A stretch of 26,668 bases of DNA from Bacillota bacterium (GTDB taxonomy: Bacteria > Bacillota > Clostridia > Peptostreptococcales > Anaerovoracaceae), in contig JAEEVI010000206.1 in NCBI GenBank assembly GCA_016287035.1, forward strand, positions 1 through 26,668, in the 5' to 3' direction. Under the pieces are notes generated by a model that was not told the origin of the DNA, did not search any database, and was given only the letters and a program-made list of their open reading frames with translations. This document shows positions 7,097-14,370 of the stretch, one piece after another (position 1 is the stretch's first letter; the number at the start of each line of letters is the position of its first letter). The position numbers and the translations under genes are program-made.

Positions 7097-7543
7097 TTGT
7101 TTTTCGCCGTCGCGCTCATAGTCGCCGCTCTGGATCAGGCGGTCAAATATCTCGTCCGTTCGAACATGACAGTCGGCCAGACCGCTCCGCTCCTCGGAGA
7201 TCTGGCCGAGCTTTGCTATGTCAGGAACGAGGGCGCGGCGTTCGACATACTCGAGGGGCGGCAGACGTTCCTCATCGCCTTTACAGCGGCCGTCATTCTG
7301 GCCATCGGCGTCTACTGCGTCAGAAACGCGCGCAGGATACCGCGTCTTGAGACGTTCTCGCTCGCGCTGCTCTGCGGCGGAGGTCTCGGGAACCTCGTTT
7401 GCAGGGTGCTCAACGGCTACGTGACGGACTTCATCAATATCCACATACTTCCCGTATTCAATATCGCCGACATCTGCATCTGCTGCGGCTGCGCGCTCCT
7501 TCTGGTGAGCGTCATATTCCTGGAGCCAAGAGGTAAGCGCTGA
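7097..7543 (+). CDS. lspA: Lipoprotein signal peptidase LspA
   Basis: A 148-residue integral membrane aspartic protease (signal peptidase II) that cleaves prolipoprotein signal peptides after diacylglyceryl transfer. Four hydrophobic segments are visible. Conserved features are L-D-Q-A-V-K (residues 12-17), R-N-E-G-A-A-F (43-49), and the catalytic pair Asp111 in V-T-D-F-I and Asp125 in F-N-I-A-D. The usual Asp of the GNxxDR motif is Cys102 here (G-N-L-V-C-R). I place the start at TTG 7097 because GGAGGA at 7087-7092 precedes it. The first helix begins directly, so the N terminus is short. It overlaps rluD by one base (TGATG). Confidence 0.93.
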   Translation: MFFAVALIVAALDQAVKYLVRSNMTVGQTAPLLGDLAELCYVRNEGAAFDILEGRQTFLIAFTAAVILAIGVYCVRNARRIPRLETFSLALLCGGGLGNLVCRVLNGYVTDFINIHILPVFNIADICICCGCALLLVSVIFLEPRGKR

Positions 7544-8466
7544 TGGGCGGCGAGGTCTTCACCTTCGTTATCGACGCAGAACGCGCGGGAGAACGCGCGG
7601 ATTCCGCGCTCGCTTCCCTTATCCCCGAGATGTCCAGGAGCGGCATCCAGAAGCTCATCGAGCAGGGCGCCGTAACGTGCGGCGGCCGCGTTCTCGATTC
7701 GAAAAAGCTTAAATTCAAGGAGGGCAGCGTCGTTTCCGTTCAGCTGCCCGAGCCTTCGAGGCTCGAAGCCACCCCCGAGGATATACCGCTCGACGTCGTC
7801 TACGAGGACGACGATCTCATCGTCGTCAACAAGCCGAAGGGCATGGTCGTCCATCCCGCGGCGGGCAACGAGAGCGGCACGCTCGTGAACGCGCTCCTGT
7901 GGCACTGCCCGCAGCTGTCCGGCATAAACGGCGTCGAAAGGCCCGGCATCGTCCACAGGATCGACAAGGATACGTCCGGGCTCCTCGTGTGCGCAAAGAG
8001 CGACGCGGCGCACAGAGGCCTCTCCGAACAGCTCGCCGTACACAGCATGACGCGGCGTTACGTCGGCGTCACCTTTTTCGGCTTTGACGAGGACGAGGGG
8101 ACAATCGACGCCCCCATCGGCAGAGACCCCTCCAACAGGCTCAGAATGGCCGTCGCAAGCGGCGGAAGAAGGGCGGTGACGCATTATAAGGTCCTGGAAA
8201 GATTCGCTGGATTCACGCTGATAGAGGCGCGCCTCGAGACGGGGAGGACGCACCAGATAAGGGTGCACATGGCGTACCGGAACAGGCCGCTGCTCGGCGA
8301 TCAGGTGTACGGGCCGGCGAAGCAGCCCATGGGGATATCCGGACAGATGCTCCACGCCGCGGTGCTCGGGTTCGTTCATCCCGTAAGCGGCGAATATATG
8401 GAGTTCACGGCCGAGCCTCCCGAGGAGTTCCGAAGGATCCTCGAAAAGCTCAGAAACAGGAGATAG
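7543..8466 (+). CDS. rluD: RluD-type 23S rRNA pseudouridine synthase
   Basis: A 307-residue RluA-family enzyme. An N-terminal S4 RNA-binding domain (about residues 13-75, with R-A-D-S-A-L-A and S-R-S-G-I-Q-K-L-I) precedes the catalytic domain. The catalytic Asp is Asp141 in V-H-R-I-D-K-D-T-S-G. Later signatures are G-R-T-H-Q-I-R-V-H-M and L-L-G-D-Q-V-Y-G. Proteins of this form (YlyB in Bacillus) modify helix 69 of 23S rRNA; substrate assignment is by family. The start overlaps the lspA stop (TGATG), and the lspA-rluD pair is typical of Firmicutes. Confidence 0.93.
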   Translation: MGGEVFTFVIDAERAGERADSALASLIPEMSRSGIQKLIEQGAVTCGGRVLDSKKLKFKEGSVVSVQLPEPSRLEATPEDIPLDVVYEDDDLIVVNKPKGMVVHPAAGNESGTLVNALLWHCPQLSGINGVERPGIVHRIDKDTSGLLVCAKSDAAHRGLSEQLAVHSMTRRYVGVTFFGFDEDEGTIDAPIGRDPSNRLRMAVASGGRRAVTHYKVLERFAGFTLIEARLETGRTHQIRVHMAYRNRPLLGDQVYGPAKQPMGISGQMLHAAVLGFVHPVSGEYMEFTAEPPEEFRRILEKLRNRR

Positions 8467-8470
8467 AGCG

Positions 8471-9136
8471 ATGCCTAAAAAGACTTTTAAAGGCTATACG
8501 GCGCTGGCGCCGGTGCCCGCGGTCATGGTCAGCTGCGGGAGCTGGGACGACGCGAACATCATAACGATCGCGTGGACCGGCACTGTCAATTCCGATCCCC
8601 CGTATACTTACGTCTCTGTAAGGAAGAGCCGCCATTCGCACGCGCTGCTTTCCGCGAGCGGAGAATTCGTCATAAACCTCGCGTCGCAGGATCTGCTCTT
8701 CGCGGCCGACAAGTGCGGCTGCGTGAGCGGCGCGAAGGCCGACAAGTTCGAAAAATGCGGGCTCACGAAAGAAAAGGCCGAAAAGGTCGCGTGCCCGATG
8801 ATCGCCGAATGCCCGGTGAACATCGAATGCAGGGTGTTCGAGGTAAAGGAGTTCCCGTCGCACGACATGTTCCTCGCGGAGGTCGTCGCGGTGCACGTCG
8901 ACGATTCGCTCATCGACGGGAGCGGCCGTATATGCATGGAAAGAGCCGGCCTCTTCGCTTACATCCACGGCGCTTACGTCTCCTGCGGCAGGCGCAGGCT
9001 CGGCAGCTTCGGCTACTCTGTCATGAAGAAGTCCACGAAGAAGCGCCTCGGAAAAGAGGGCAGGCTGAAGGACAAGGTCGGCGCCGGACTGGGAATGAAA
9101 AAGAACCAGCGTCCGCCGGTCAAAAGCGAACGCTGA
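8471..9136 (+). CDS. Flavin reductase family / flavoredoxin-like protein
   Basis: A 221-residue protein of the flavin-reductase-like, FMN-binding split-barrel family. The core (about residues 1-180) has the typical opening P-V-P-A-V-M-V-S-C-G, then N-I-I-T-I-A-W-T-G-T, and later F-V-I-N-L-A-S, which form the FMN pocket. Such proteins in anaerobes transfer electrons or reduce flavin; the partner is unknown. Seven cysteines are scattered through it, but no iron-sulfur pattern is clear. The last ~35 residues (from about 186) are strongly basic and Lys/Gly-rich, beyond the normal barrel, and the final codons are part of a short direct repeat. It starts 4 bases after rluD, so is probably the last gene of that operon. 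Confidence 0.85.
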   Translation: MPKKTFKGYTALAPVPAVMVSCGSWDDANIITIAWTGTVNSDPPYTYVSVRKSRHSHALLSASGEFVINLASQDLLFAADKCGCVSGAKADKFEKCGLTKEKAEKVACPMIAECPVNIECRVFEVKEFPSHDMFLAEVVAVHVDDSLIDGSGRICMERAGLFAYIHGAYVSCGRRRLGSFGYSVMKKSTKKRLGKEGRLKDKVGAGLGMKKNQRPPVKSER

Positions 9137-9184
9137 ATAACGGATCATCGGCCGATCAAAAAGAACGCTGAATAACGCATCATC
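9128..9184 (+). repeat. Short direct repeat at the end of the flavin reductase gene
   Basis: A 22-base unit occurs at 9128-9149 and again at 9163-9184, offset 35 bases, differing at one position (GGATCATC versus GCATCATC). The first copy spans the last codons and stop of the flavin reductase gene; the second is just outside. It looks like a local tandem duplication. Confidence 0.75.
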
Positions 9185-9185
9185 A

Positions 9186-9217
9186 AAGGACCGCCTCCGG
9201 CAAGAGCGGTCCTTCTG
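9186..9217 (+). terminator. Terminator after the flavin reductase gene
   Basis: A perfect 9-bp GC-rich stem (9186-9194 with 9206-9214) encloses an 11-base loop. The following T tract is poor (CTTCTGAT). It is well placed to end the yggS-to-flavin-reductase transcript 50 bases after the stop. Confidence 0.7.
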
Positions 9218-9848
9218 ATATCCAGATGCGGGAGCAAAATGTTACTAACTTTTGATTAACGAGCTGTTTGTTTACCGGATAACGCGGCCTCTCGGCCCCG
9301 ACTGGTAAAATATTACAATAACCGCGGCGTTTTGTCAATATTTTCCAGCGATGTTTTATTGATATCTTCGCTTTTTCTTTGCGCAGCTTCGAGCGCGATC
9401 ACCGTGTGCGTGAAAAACTGTTTCCTTTCGTTTGTCACACAAAGGCCGGCGTTTTAATGCCGATTTTGCCTTTTATTGAGCTTCTGAGGAGCGATCTATC
9501 CCGTCCCTGTGTGTTTTTTTCTGAAAACAAAGCTGCCGCGCACAAGGGAAAAATCGCGCGTTCCGTCCTCGCGTATAAGGTTTTGGTCATTCTAAAAAGC
9601 TTTGTTTTTCAATGCTTTTGCCAGCATATGATATCCCGCTTATCTATTCCGGGATTCCGTTATTCCGCAATTTCGTTCTGATAGAGCATTGTGGGTATAT
9701 AAGCATTATGCTTCGGTATAAACACACAAAAATCCCGGAAACTGTGTGCGTTAAGGCATAAAACGCGATCCGCGCGCACAGGAGCGGAATATGAGCAGGG
9801 CAACGAGGCCGGCTTTACGAGGATCCCGGCGACAGTAACGGATGGCGC
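9215..9848. other. AT-richer intergenic region without a convincing gene
   Basis: About 630 bases between the flavin reductase terminator and the end of rqcH. It is visibly AT-richer than its neighbours, with many A and T runs. The only forward frame of any length (9379-9681) starts at TTG without a ribosome-binding site and shows no recognisable motif. Dyads include 9441-9446 with 9468-9473 (containing inner stem 9447-9450/9459-9462 and a TTTT tail), a perfect 11-bp pair 9524-9534 with 9598-9608, 9633-9638 with 9650-9655, and 9723-9728 with 9743-9748 (possibly a weak rqcH terminator on the minus strand). I see no signature of 6S, SRP, RNase P or tmRNA. It could hold a small RNA or a decayed insertion. 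Confidence 0.5.
9441..9475 (+). terminator. Possible terminator-like hairpin in the AT-rich gap
   Basis: Outer arms AAAGGC (9441-9446) and GCCTTT (9468-9473) and inner arms CGGC/GCCG (9447-9450, 9459-9462) form a two-part stem with a 5-base bulge. TTTTAT follows. If functional, it would end a + strand transcript that starts inside the gap; no promoter or gene for such a transcript is evident. Confidence 0.3.
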
Positions 9849-11483
9849 TCACTCGGGTTCCTTCGGATCCACCCATACGGTGCGGTTGTTCGTGAATATG
9901 ACCATACCGGGCTTTGCGCCGGCGGGCTTTTTGACGTAGCGCAGCGGCACGTAATCGACGGGTACGTTCTCGGAGCTTCTGCCGTCCGAGAACCACGCGG
10001 CGACGGCCGCGGCCTCGTATATGTCCTCCGCGGAAGCCTCGCGCCCCTGCGTGAACAGCACGAGGTGGGAGCCGTGGATGTCCTTCGTGTGGAACCAAAG
10101 GTCCGTCTTCTGGCCGAGGCCGAAGGTTATGTGATCGTTCTCGGTATTGTTTCTGCCGACGGCCATCTCAAGGCCGGAGGATGTCGTAAAGCGCCTCGGG
10201 CGCGGCTTCGTCTGCTTCTTTCTCGCTGAGGCGGTGCGCAGGCGCACGAAGCCTTCCTTCGCGAGCTCCGCGCGTATCAGGTCGAGCTCTTCGCCGCTCG
10301 ATGCGCACGACGCCATAGCGCTCATCGAGCGCAGGTATTCGATGTCGTCCTCGGTCTCCTTCAGCTGAACGAGCTTCTCCTTGGCCGCGGTCTTGAGCTT
10401 CGCGTATCTCTTGTAGTAGTTCTGCGCGTTCCTCGCGGCGGAGAAGCGCTCGTCGAGCTCTATGACGACCTCGCTGCCGTCGTAGTAGCTCTCGACCGTG
10501 ACCGACTTCGCGCCGGGCTTCGCGAGATGCAGGTTGGCGTTGAGGAGCTCGCCCTTGAGCCTGAATTCGTCGGCGCGGGCGGCGTTCTTGAGGTCGTCGA
10601 GCAGGCGCTGTTTCTTGAGCAGCTGTTTGTCGAGGACCGAGTTGATGCTCCTTACGAGGCCCGCCTGCTTCTGCAGCGTCCTGTTGCTCTCGAACCTGTG
10701 CGAAAAGTAGTAGTCGAGCGCCGAATGCGGATCGGGAAAGCTGATGACTTCGCACGAGCTCTCAAGCTGGCGCAGCGGAAAGACGTGGACCTCCTGAGGG
10801 ACGCCTTTCGCGTCAGCGTAGACGCTGCACTCGAGGTCTCCCGCGAGGATCCTGCTCCTGAGAGCTTCGAGCGTCGCGCTTCCGGTATCGGGATCGAGCT
10901 CGGCGGCCGCGTTTTTGCATAGTCCCTGTATCTTACCCGCCGGGGTGTCCGCGGGAGCGTCCCAGAAGCTTATCTTGTCCTGCGCGGGAGGCCGCTGATA
11001 GATGAGCCCGGGCAGTATCTGCCTGTATCTGTTGACGTCGATGGAAAGCCTCTTTAAGGCGTCGATTATCTTTCCGCTCTCGGCGTCGAGCAGGATGACG
11101 TTGCTGTATTTGCCCATGGTCTCGGCGACGAGGCGCTTGTTGACGGTATAGCCCATCTCGTTCACCGTCTGGATGTCGAACTCGATGATCCTTTCGGTCT
11201 CGATCTGGCGGATCTCGGAGACGCGCCCCGACTGGATGTGCTTGCGAAGGAGCATGCAAAAGGACGGCGCCAGCTCCGGGTTCTCGAACGCCAGCTCCGT
11301 GTACTGGACCCTGCAGCCCTGAGGCGACGCGTTTATGAGCAGCTTCCGTCTGCCGGCGCTCGTGTGCATCTGGAGCAGTATCGCCTCGGGCTCCGGCTGC
11401 TGTATCTTTTCGATCTTGGCGCCCGTCATAGTCGCCGCGAGATCGCGCGCGATGACGCCTGTATATAATCCGTCGTAAGACAT
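9849..11483 (-). CDS. rqcH: RqcH, ribosome quality-control NFACT protein
   Basis: A 544-residue NFACT family protein (also annotated as a fibronectin-binding protein; YloA in Bacillus). RqcH binds stalled 50S subunits and directs C-terminal alanine tailing for degradation. Visible are NFACT-N (residues 1 to ~200, start M-S-Y-D-G-L-Y-T, with C-M-L-L-R-K-H-I and P-P-A-Q-D-K-I), the central coiled coil (about 275-420), and NFACT-R with V-G-R-N-N-T-E-N, L-W-F-H-T-K-D-I-H-G-S-H and V-K-K-P-A-G-A-K-P-G. The start is placed at 11483 because AGAGGT lies upstream on the minus strand. The Asp of the Asp97-Arg98 motif needed for tRNA recruitment in Bacillus is Glu97 here. It is divergent from yicC and the only minus-strand gene. 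Confidence 0.93.
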   Translation of the reverse strand: MSYDGLYTGVIARDLAATMTGAKIEKIQQPEPEAILLQMHTSAGRRKLLINASPQGCRVQYTELAFENPELAPSFCMLLRKHIQSGRVSEIRQIETERIIEFDIQTVNEMGYTVNKRLVAETMGKYSNVILLDAESGKIIDALKRLSIDVNRYRQILPGLIYQRPPAQDKISFWDAPADTPAGKIQGLCKNAAAELDPDTGSATLEALRSRILAGDLECSVYADAKGVPQEVHVFPLRQLESSCEVISFPDPHSALDYYFSHRFESNRTLQKQAGLVRSINSVLDKQLLKKQRLLDDLKNAARADEFRLKGELLNANLHLAKPGAKSVTVESYYDGSEVVIELDERFSAARNAQNYYKRYAKLKTAAKEKLVQLKETEDDIEYLRSMSAMASCASSGEELDLIRAELAKEGFVRLRTASARKKQTKPRPRRFTTSSGLEMAVGRNNTENDHITFGLGQKTDLWFHTKDIHGSHLVLFTQGREASAEDIYEAAAVAAWFSDGRSSENVPVDYVPLRYVKKPAGAKPGMVIFTNNRTVWVDPKEPE

Positions 11484-11514
11484 ATAAACCTCTGTTTGAA
11501 ATATTTTACGCGTT

Positions 11515-11543
11515 ATTATATCATTTATTCGTTTCAATGCGAA
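11515..11543 (-). promoter_or_regulatory. Candidate rqcH promoter
   Basis: Read on the minus strand, a perfect TATAAT (plus-strand positions 11515-11520) lies 17 bases downstream of TTCGCA (4 of 6 to the -35 consensus; plus-strand 11538-11543). The -10 is about 32 bases upstream of the rqcH start codon, giving a short leader. The promoter lies in the 88-base divergent gap with yicC. Confidence 0.5.
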
Positions 11544-11571
11544 ATCCGGCAGCTTGCAGAAAGGAAGCAAA

Positions 11572-12459
11572 ATGGCAAGATCTATGACGGGCTTCGGCCG
11601 CGGAGAGTATTCAGACAGCGAAAGGCGCGTGACTGCGGAGATAAAGTCCGTAAATCACCGTTACAGCGAGATCGCGGTGCGGATGCCGAGAAAGTATACG
11701 TTCGCCGAAGAGGCGGTCAAGGCGGTAGTCAAAAAGGCCGTCCCCAGAGGAAAGGTCGAGGTCGGCATCTCCGTCGAGAGCGCCGGCCGTACGGATACGG
11801 CAGTAAAGCTCGACGCCTCGCTTGCGAGGCAGTACTACGACGCGCTCACCGCGCTCGGCGCGGAATTCCCCGATGTCGACGCGAGGATCGACCTGCGCAT
11901 GCTCGTGTCGATGCCCGAGGTGATAACCGGAGGCGCGGCGGAGCTCGACGAGGAGGCGCTCACGGCCGCTCTCTGCGCGGCGGCCCGGCAGGCGGCCGAC
12001 AATATATCTCAGATGCGCGAGACGGAGGGTGCAAAGCTCGCCGAGGACATTCTCTACAGAGGCGGCCTCATAGAAAAGACCGTCGAAGAGATCGAACAGT
12101 ACGCGCCGTCCGTGCAGCAGCAGTATTTCGAGAAGATGAAGGCGCGCATCGCTGAGCTCACCGAAGGCCAGGTGCAGATCCCCGAGGACCGCATCGTGCT
12201 CGAAGCCGCGGTATTCGCCGACAAGGCGAACATAACCGAAGAGATAATACGCTTAAAGAGCCACGTCTCGCAGCTGCGCGTCATACTGGCGCAGACGGAC
12301 GAGCCCGTGGGAAAGAAGCTCGACTTCCTCGTCCAGGAGATGAACAGGGAGGCTAACACGATAGGCTCCAAGGCGAACGATATCAACATAACCAACAACG
12401 TGCTCGTGCTCAAGGCCGAGATCGAAAAGATCAGGGAGCAGGTCCAGAATATCGAATAA
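11572..12459 (+). CDS. yicC: YicC/YloC family endoribonuclease
   Basis: A 295-residue YicC family protein. Family members are endoribonucleases involved in RNA turnover in several bacteria. The N terminus M-A-R-S-M-T-G-F-G-R-G and I-K-S-V-N-H-R-Y form the YicC-like N-terminal domain (to about residue 155). The C-terminal DUF1732 region ends with E-M-N-R-E-A-N-T-I-G-S-K, a near-invariant family signature. ATG 11572 has AAGGAAG upstream; the in-frame extension from 11554 lacks a site. It precedes gmk and rpoZ, the common Firmicutes order. The remA-like gene often found between yicC and gmk is not present. Confidence 0.93.
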   Translation: MARSMTGFGRGEYSDSERRVTAEIKSVNHRYSEIAVRMPRKYTFAEEAVKAVVKKAVPRGKVEVGISVESAGRTDTAVKLDASLARQYYDALTALGAEFPDVDARIDLRMLVSMPEVITGGAAELDEEALTAALCAAARQAADNISQMRETEGAKLAEDILYRGGLIEKTVEEIEQYAPSVQQQYFEKMKARIAELTEGQVQIPEDRIVLEAAVFADKANITEEIIRLKSHVSQLRVILAQTDEPVGKKLDFLVQEMNREANTIGSKANDINITNNVLVLKAEIEKIREQVQNIE

Positions 12460-12473
12460 TTGCCCCGGTCTTG

Positions 12474-12502
12474 TTGCGCGATCGGATCGAATGGGATATA
12501 AT
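12474..12502 (+). promoter_or_regulatory. Candidate gmk-rpoZ promoter
   Basis: TATAAT (12497-12502) is preceded, with a 17-base spacer, by TTGCGC (12474-12479; 3 of 6 to consensus). The start would be ~30 bases upstream of the gmk ATG. No terminator stands between yicC and gmk, so read-through is also likely. Confidence 0.5.
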
Positions 12503-12539
12503 AATTTGCTGATCGCAGAGCTGCGATGCAGAGGAAGAT

Positions 12540-13178
12540 ATGCGTCAGGGAAGATTGTTTGTCATATCCGGACCGTCAGGCGCCGGAAAAGGTACGATAT
12601 GCGACGTCCTTAAAAAGGATCCCTCCTTCGGGCTGTCCGTATCGATGACGACAAGAGCTCCCAGGGAAGGCGAGGTCGAAGGCGTAAACTACTACTTCGT
12701 CAGCCGCAGGGAGTTCAAGAAGATGATAGCCGAAGACGGTTTTCTCGAATACGCCGGCATCTACAGGAACTTTTACGGAACTCCGAAAAAGCCCGTAATG
12801 GAGATGCTCGCCGGCGGGAAGGACGTCATACTGGAGATCGAGATGCAGGGCGCCGTCAACGTTAAGCGCTCGTTCCCGGAGGCTGTGCTCATATTCGTGC
12901 TTCCTCCGAGCCTCGCGGTGCTCCGCGGGCGCCTCGCCGGGCGCGGCACGGAGACGGAGGAGCAGATCGCTCTGCGCACGAAGACGAGCCTGGAGGAGAT
13001 AGGACGTCTTCCGGAATACGATTATTTCGTCTTTAACGACGATCTTGACGATGCCGTTGAGACGGTATACGCCATCGTCCGCGGAGAAGGCGAGGCCAAC
13101 AGGGTCGAGGGCCGCGCGGACGCGATCATACAGAGATTCAAGGAGGAGAACGATGCTTTTATATCCGGCGGTAGATGA
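12540..13178 (+). CDS. gmk: Guanylate kinase
   Basis: A 212-residue guanylate kinase that phosphorylates GMP to GDP with ATP. The P-loop G-P-S-G-A-G-K-G-T is at residues 11-19. GMP-binding elements are T-T-R-A-P-R-E-G-E (about 38-46) and N-Y-Y-F-V-S. Also present are E-Y-A-G-I-Y-R-N-F-Y-G-T, I-L-E-I-E-M-Q-G-A, and a late R-T-K-T-S-L-E-E that fits the usual lid/arginine region. Length is normal. GAGGA lies just before ATG 12540. Its end overlaps rpoZ by 26 bases, so translation is probably coupled. Confidence 0.96.
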   Translation: MRQGRLFVISGPSGAGKGTICDVLKKDPSFGLSVSMTTRAPREGEVEGVNYYFVSRREFKKMIAEDGFLEYAGIYRNFYGTPKKPVMEMLAGGKDVILEIEMQGAVNVKRSFPEAVLIFVLPPSLAVLRGRLAGRGTETEEQIALRTKTSLEEIGRLPEYDYFVFNDDLDDAVETVYAIVRGEGEANRVEGRADAIIQRFKEENDAFISGGR

Positions 13179-13350
13179 CCTCAAGACGAAGGTCGACAGC
13201 AAATACACGCTCGTCATAATGGCTGCGAAGAGGGCAAGGGATCTTACGGACGGCAAGCTCCAGCTCGCGTTCGCGGAGAACGACAAGCCTCTCTCGATCG
13301 CCACGAACGAGATCTCGCAGGATCTCATCAGCTATAAGAGAGATATGTAA
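13153..13350 (+). CDS. rpoZ: RNA polymerase omega subunit
   Basis: A 65-residue omega subunit that helps assemble RNA polymerase. The conserved core is S-K-Y-T-L-V-I-M-A-A-K-R-A-R, followed by K-P-L-S-I-A-T-N-E-I, which matches the omega pattern. ATG 13153 is supported by AGGAGG at 13141-13146; the in-frame codons back to 13045 lie inside gmk and are a shadow. In many Firmicutes coaBC and priA follow; here the operon ends at a terminator and an ABC transporter begins instead. Confidence 0.9.
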   Translation: MLLYPAVDDLKTKVDSKYTLVIMAAKRARDLTDGKLQLAFAENDKPLSIATNEISQDLISYKRDM

Positions 13351-13360
13351 AGCGGTCCAT

Positions 13361-13396
13361 GCGGCGGCACGGATCGCGCCGCCGCTGTTATTTTTG
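13361..13396 (+). terminator. Terminator after rpoZ
   Basis: An 8-bp GC-only stem (13361-13368 with 13378-13385) and 9-base loop, followed by GTTATTTTT. The 3' arm (11 bases, GCGCCGCCGCT) is repeated exactly 20 bases further on (13396-13406) before CTTTAC, so a second, longer alternative hairpin can also form. Confidence 0.75.
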
Positions 13397-13443
13397 CGCC
13401 GCCGCTTTACGGCTTTATCTGGCTGAAGCACGCATGTTTATCG

Positions 13444-13475
13444 CGCGGCCGTCCGTTCATCACGGACGCGCCGCG
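13444..13475 (+). promoter_or_regulatory. GC-rich hairpin in the leader of the ABC transporter operon
   Basis: Arms 13444-13455 and 13463-13475 pair over 12 bp with a single bulged base and a 7-base loop. There is no T tract after it, so it is not an intrinsic terminator. It ends 30 bases before the substrate-binding protein start and could stabilise the mRNA or mark a control element. No protein or ligand can be assigned. Confidence 0.4.
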
Positions 13476-13505
13476 TCGGGATATTAAAAAATAAGGAGAA
13501 TAAAA

Positions 13506-14303
13506 ATGAAAAAGATTATCGCTATAGCCCTCGCGGCTGTTATGATCCTCGGTCTCGCCGCCTGCGGCTCCAAGCCCGCGGCGCCCGCCGCAGCGAAGCA
13601 GAAGCTCATCGTCGGCTTCGACGCCGAGTTCCCCCCGTTCGGCTTCATCGCCGAAGACGGAAGCTACGACGGCTTCGATCTCGCCATGGCCGCCAAGGTC
13701 TGCGAAAAGCTCGGCTGGGATTTCGAGGCTGTCCCCATCGACTGGAACTCCAAGGACGCTGAGCTGTCCGCGGGCAACATCAACTGCATCTGGAACGGCT
13801 TCACCTATACCGGCAGAGAGAACGACTACACGTGGTCCGATCCGTACGTCGACAACAGCATCGTAATGGTCGTAAAGGCCGATTCCGGCATCAAGAGCTT
13901 CGCCGATCTCGCCGGCAAGACTGTAATGGCTCAGGCAGGCTCCTCCGCTATTGACGGCCTCGCCGAGAACGCGGAGCTCTCCGCCAGCCTCAAGAAGGTC
14001 ATCGAGCTCGCCGACTACAACACCGGATTCATGGAGCTCAAGCAGGGCACCGTCGACGCGGTAGCGGCCGACCTCGGTGTCGCGACGTATCAGATCGCCA
14101 GCAACTCCGGCGAATACGTCATCCTCGATGAGCCCGTATCGACCGAGCAGTACGCCGTAGGCTTCCTCAAGGGCAACACCGAGCTCAGAGACGCCGTCAA
14201 CGCGGCTCTCCTCGAGCTTGCCGCCGACGGAACGATGCTCACCGTCGCCCAGGACTACGTGGACGACGGTCTCGTGATCGAGAGCCTCTGCCTCATCAAA
14301 TAG
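13506..14303 (+). CDS. Polar amino-acid ABC transporter, substrate-binding lipoprotein
   Basis: A 265-residue extracytoplasmic solute-binding protein, family 3 type. The N terminus is a lipoprotein signal peptide with lipobox L-A-A-C and lipidation at Cys20; LspA encoded in this window would process it. The mature part starts with a short Ala/Pro linker, then L-I-V-G-F-D-A-E-F-P-P-F-G-F, the family 3 opening, and later G-F-D-L-A-M-A. Also seen are W-N-G-F-T-Y-T and the hinge segment G-K-T-V-M-A-Q-A-G-S-S-A. AAGGAG lies before ATG 13506. Ligand is likely a polar amino acid (Gln, Glu, Cys or His type), but specificity cannot be read off. A hairpin follows, before the permease. Confidence 0.92.
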   Translation: MKKIIAIALAAVMILGLAACGSKPAAPAAAKQKLIVGFDAEFPPFGFIAEDGSYDGFDLAMAAKVCEKLGWDFEAVPIDWNSKDAELSAGNINCIWNGFTYTGRENDYTWSDPYVDNSIVMVVKADSGIKSFADLAGKTVMAQAGSSAIDGLAENAELSASLKKVIELADYNTGFMELKQGTVDAVAADLGVATYQIASNSGEYVILDEPVSTEQYAVGFLKGNTELRDAVNAALLELAADGTMLTVAQDYVDDGLVIESLCLIK

Positions 14304-14324
14304 TTATAGGCAGTATCATCCCGG

Positions 14325-14348
14325 GGCGAAGGGCTGTGCTCTTCGCCC
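14325..14348 (+). promoter_or_regulatory. Intra-operon hairpin between binding protein and permease
   Basis: A perfect 8-bp stem (GGGCGAAG at 14325-14332 with CTTCGCCC at 14341-14348), followed by TGTTTCTT. This looks like a partial terminator or mRNA-stabilising hairpin that would give more binding protein than permease/ATPase, as is common in ABC operons. Confidence 0.6.
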
Positions 14349-14370
14349 TGTTTCTTGAAAGGGAACGGAC

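Noticed and set aside
9379..9681. Forward reading frame of 100 codons in the AT-rich gap
   Set aside because: It starts at TTG without a ribosome-binding site, shows no motif, and its composition is that of non-coding AT-rich sequence.
9791..9838. 15-codon reading frame with AGGAG six bases before its ATG
   Set aside because: The site is good but the frame is very short, Arg-rich and antisense to the rqcH downstream region. No family is recognisable, so it is not called without expression data.
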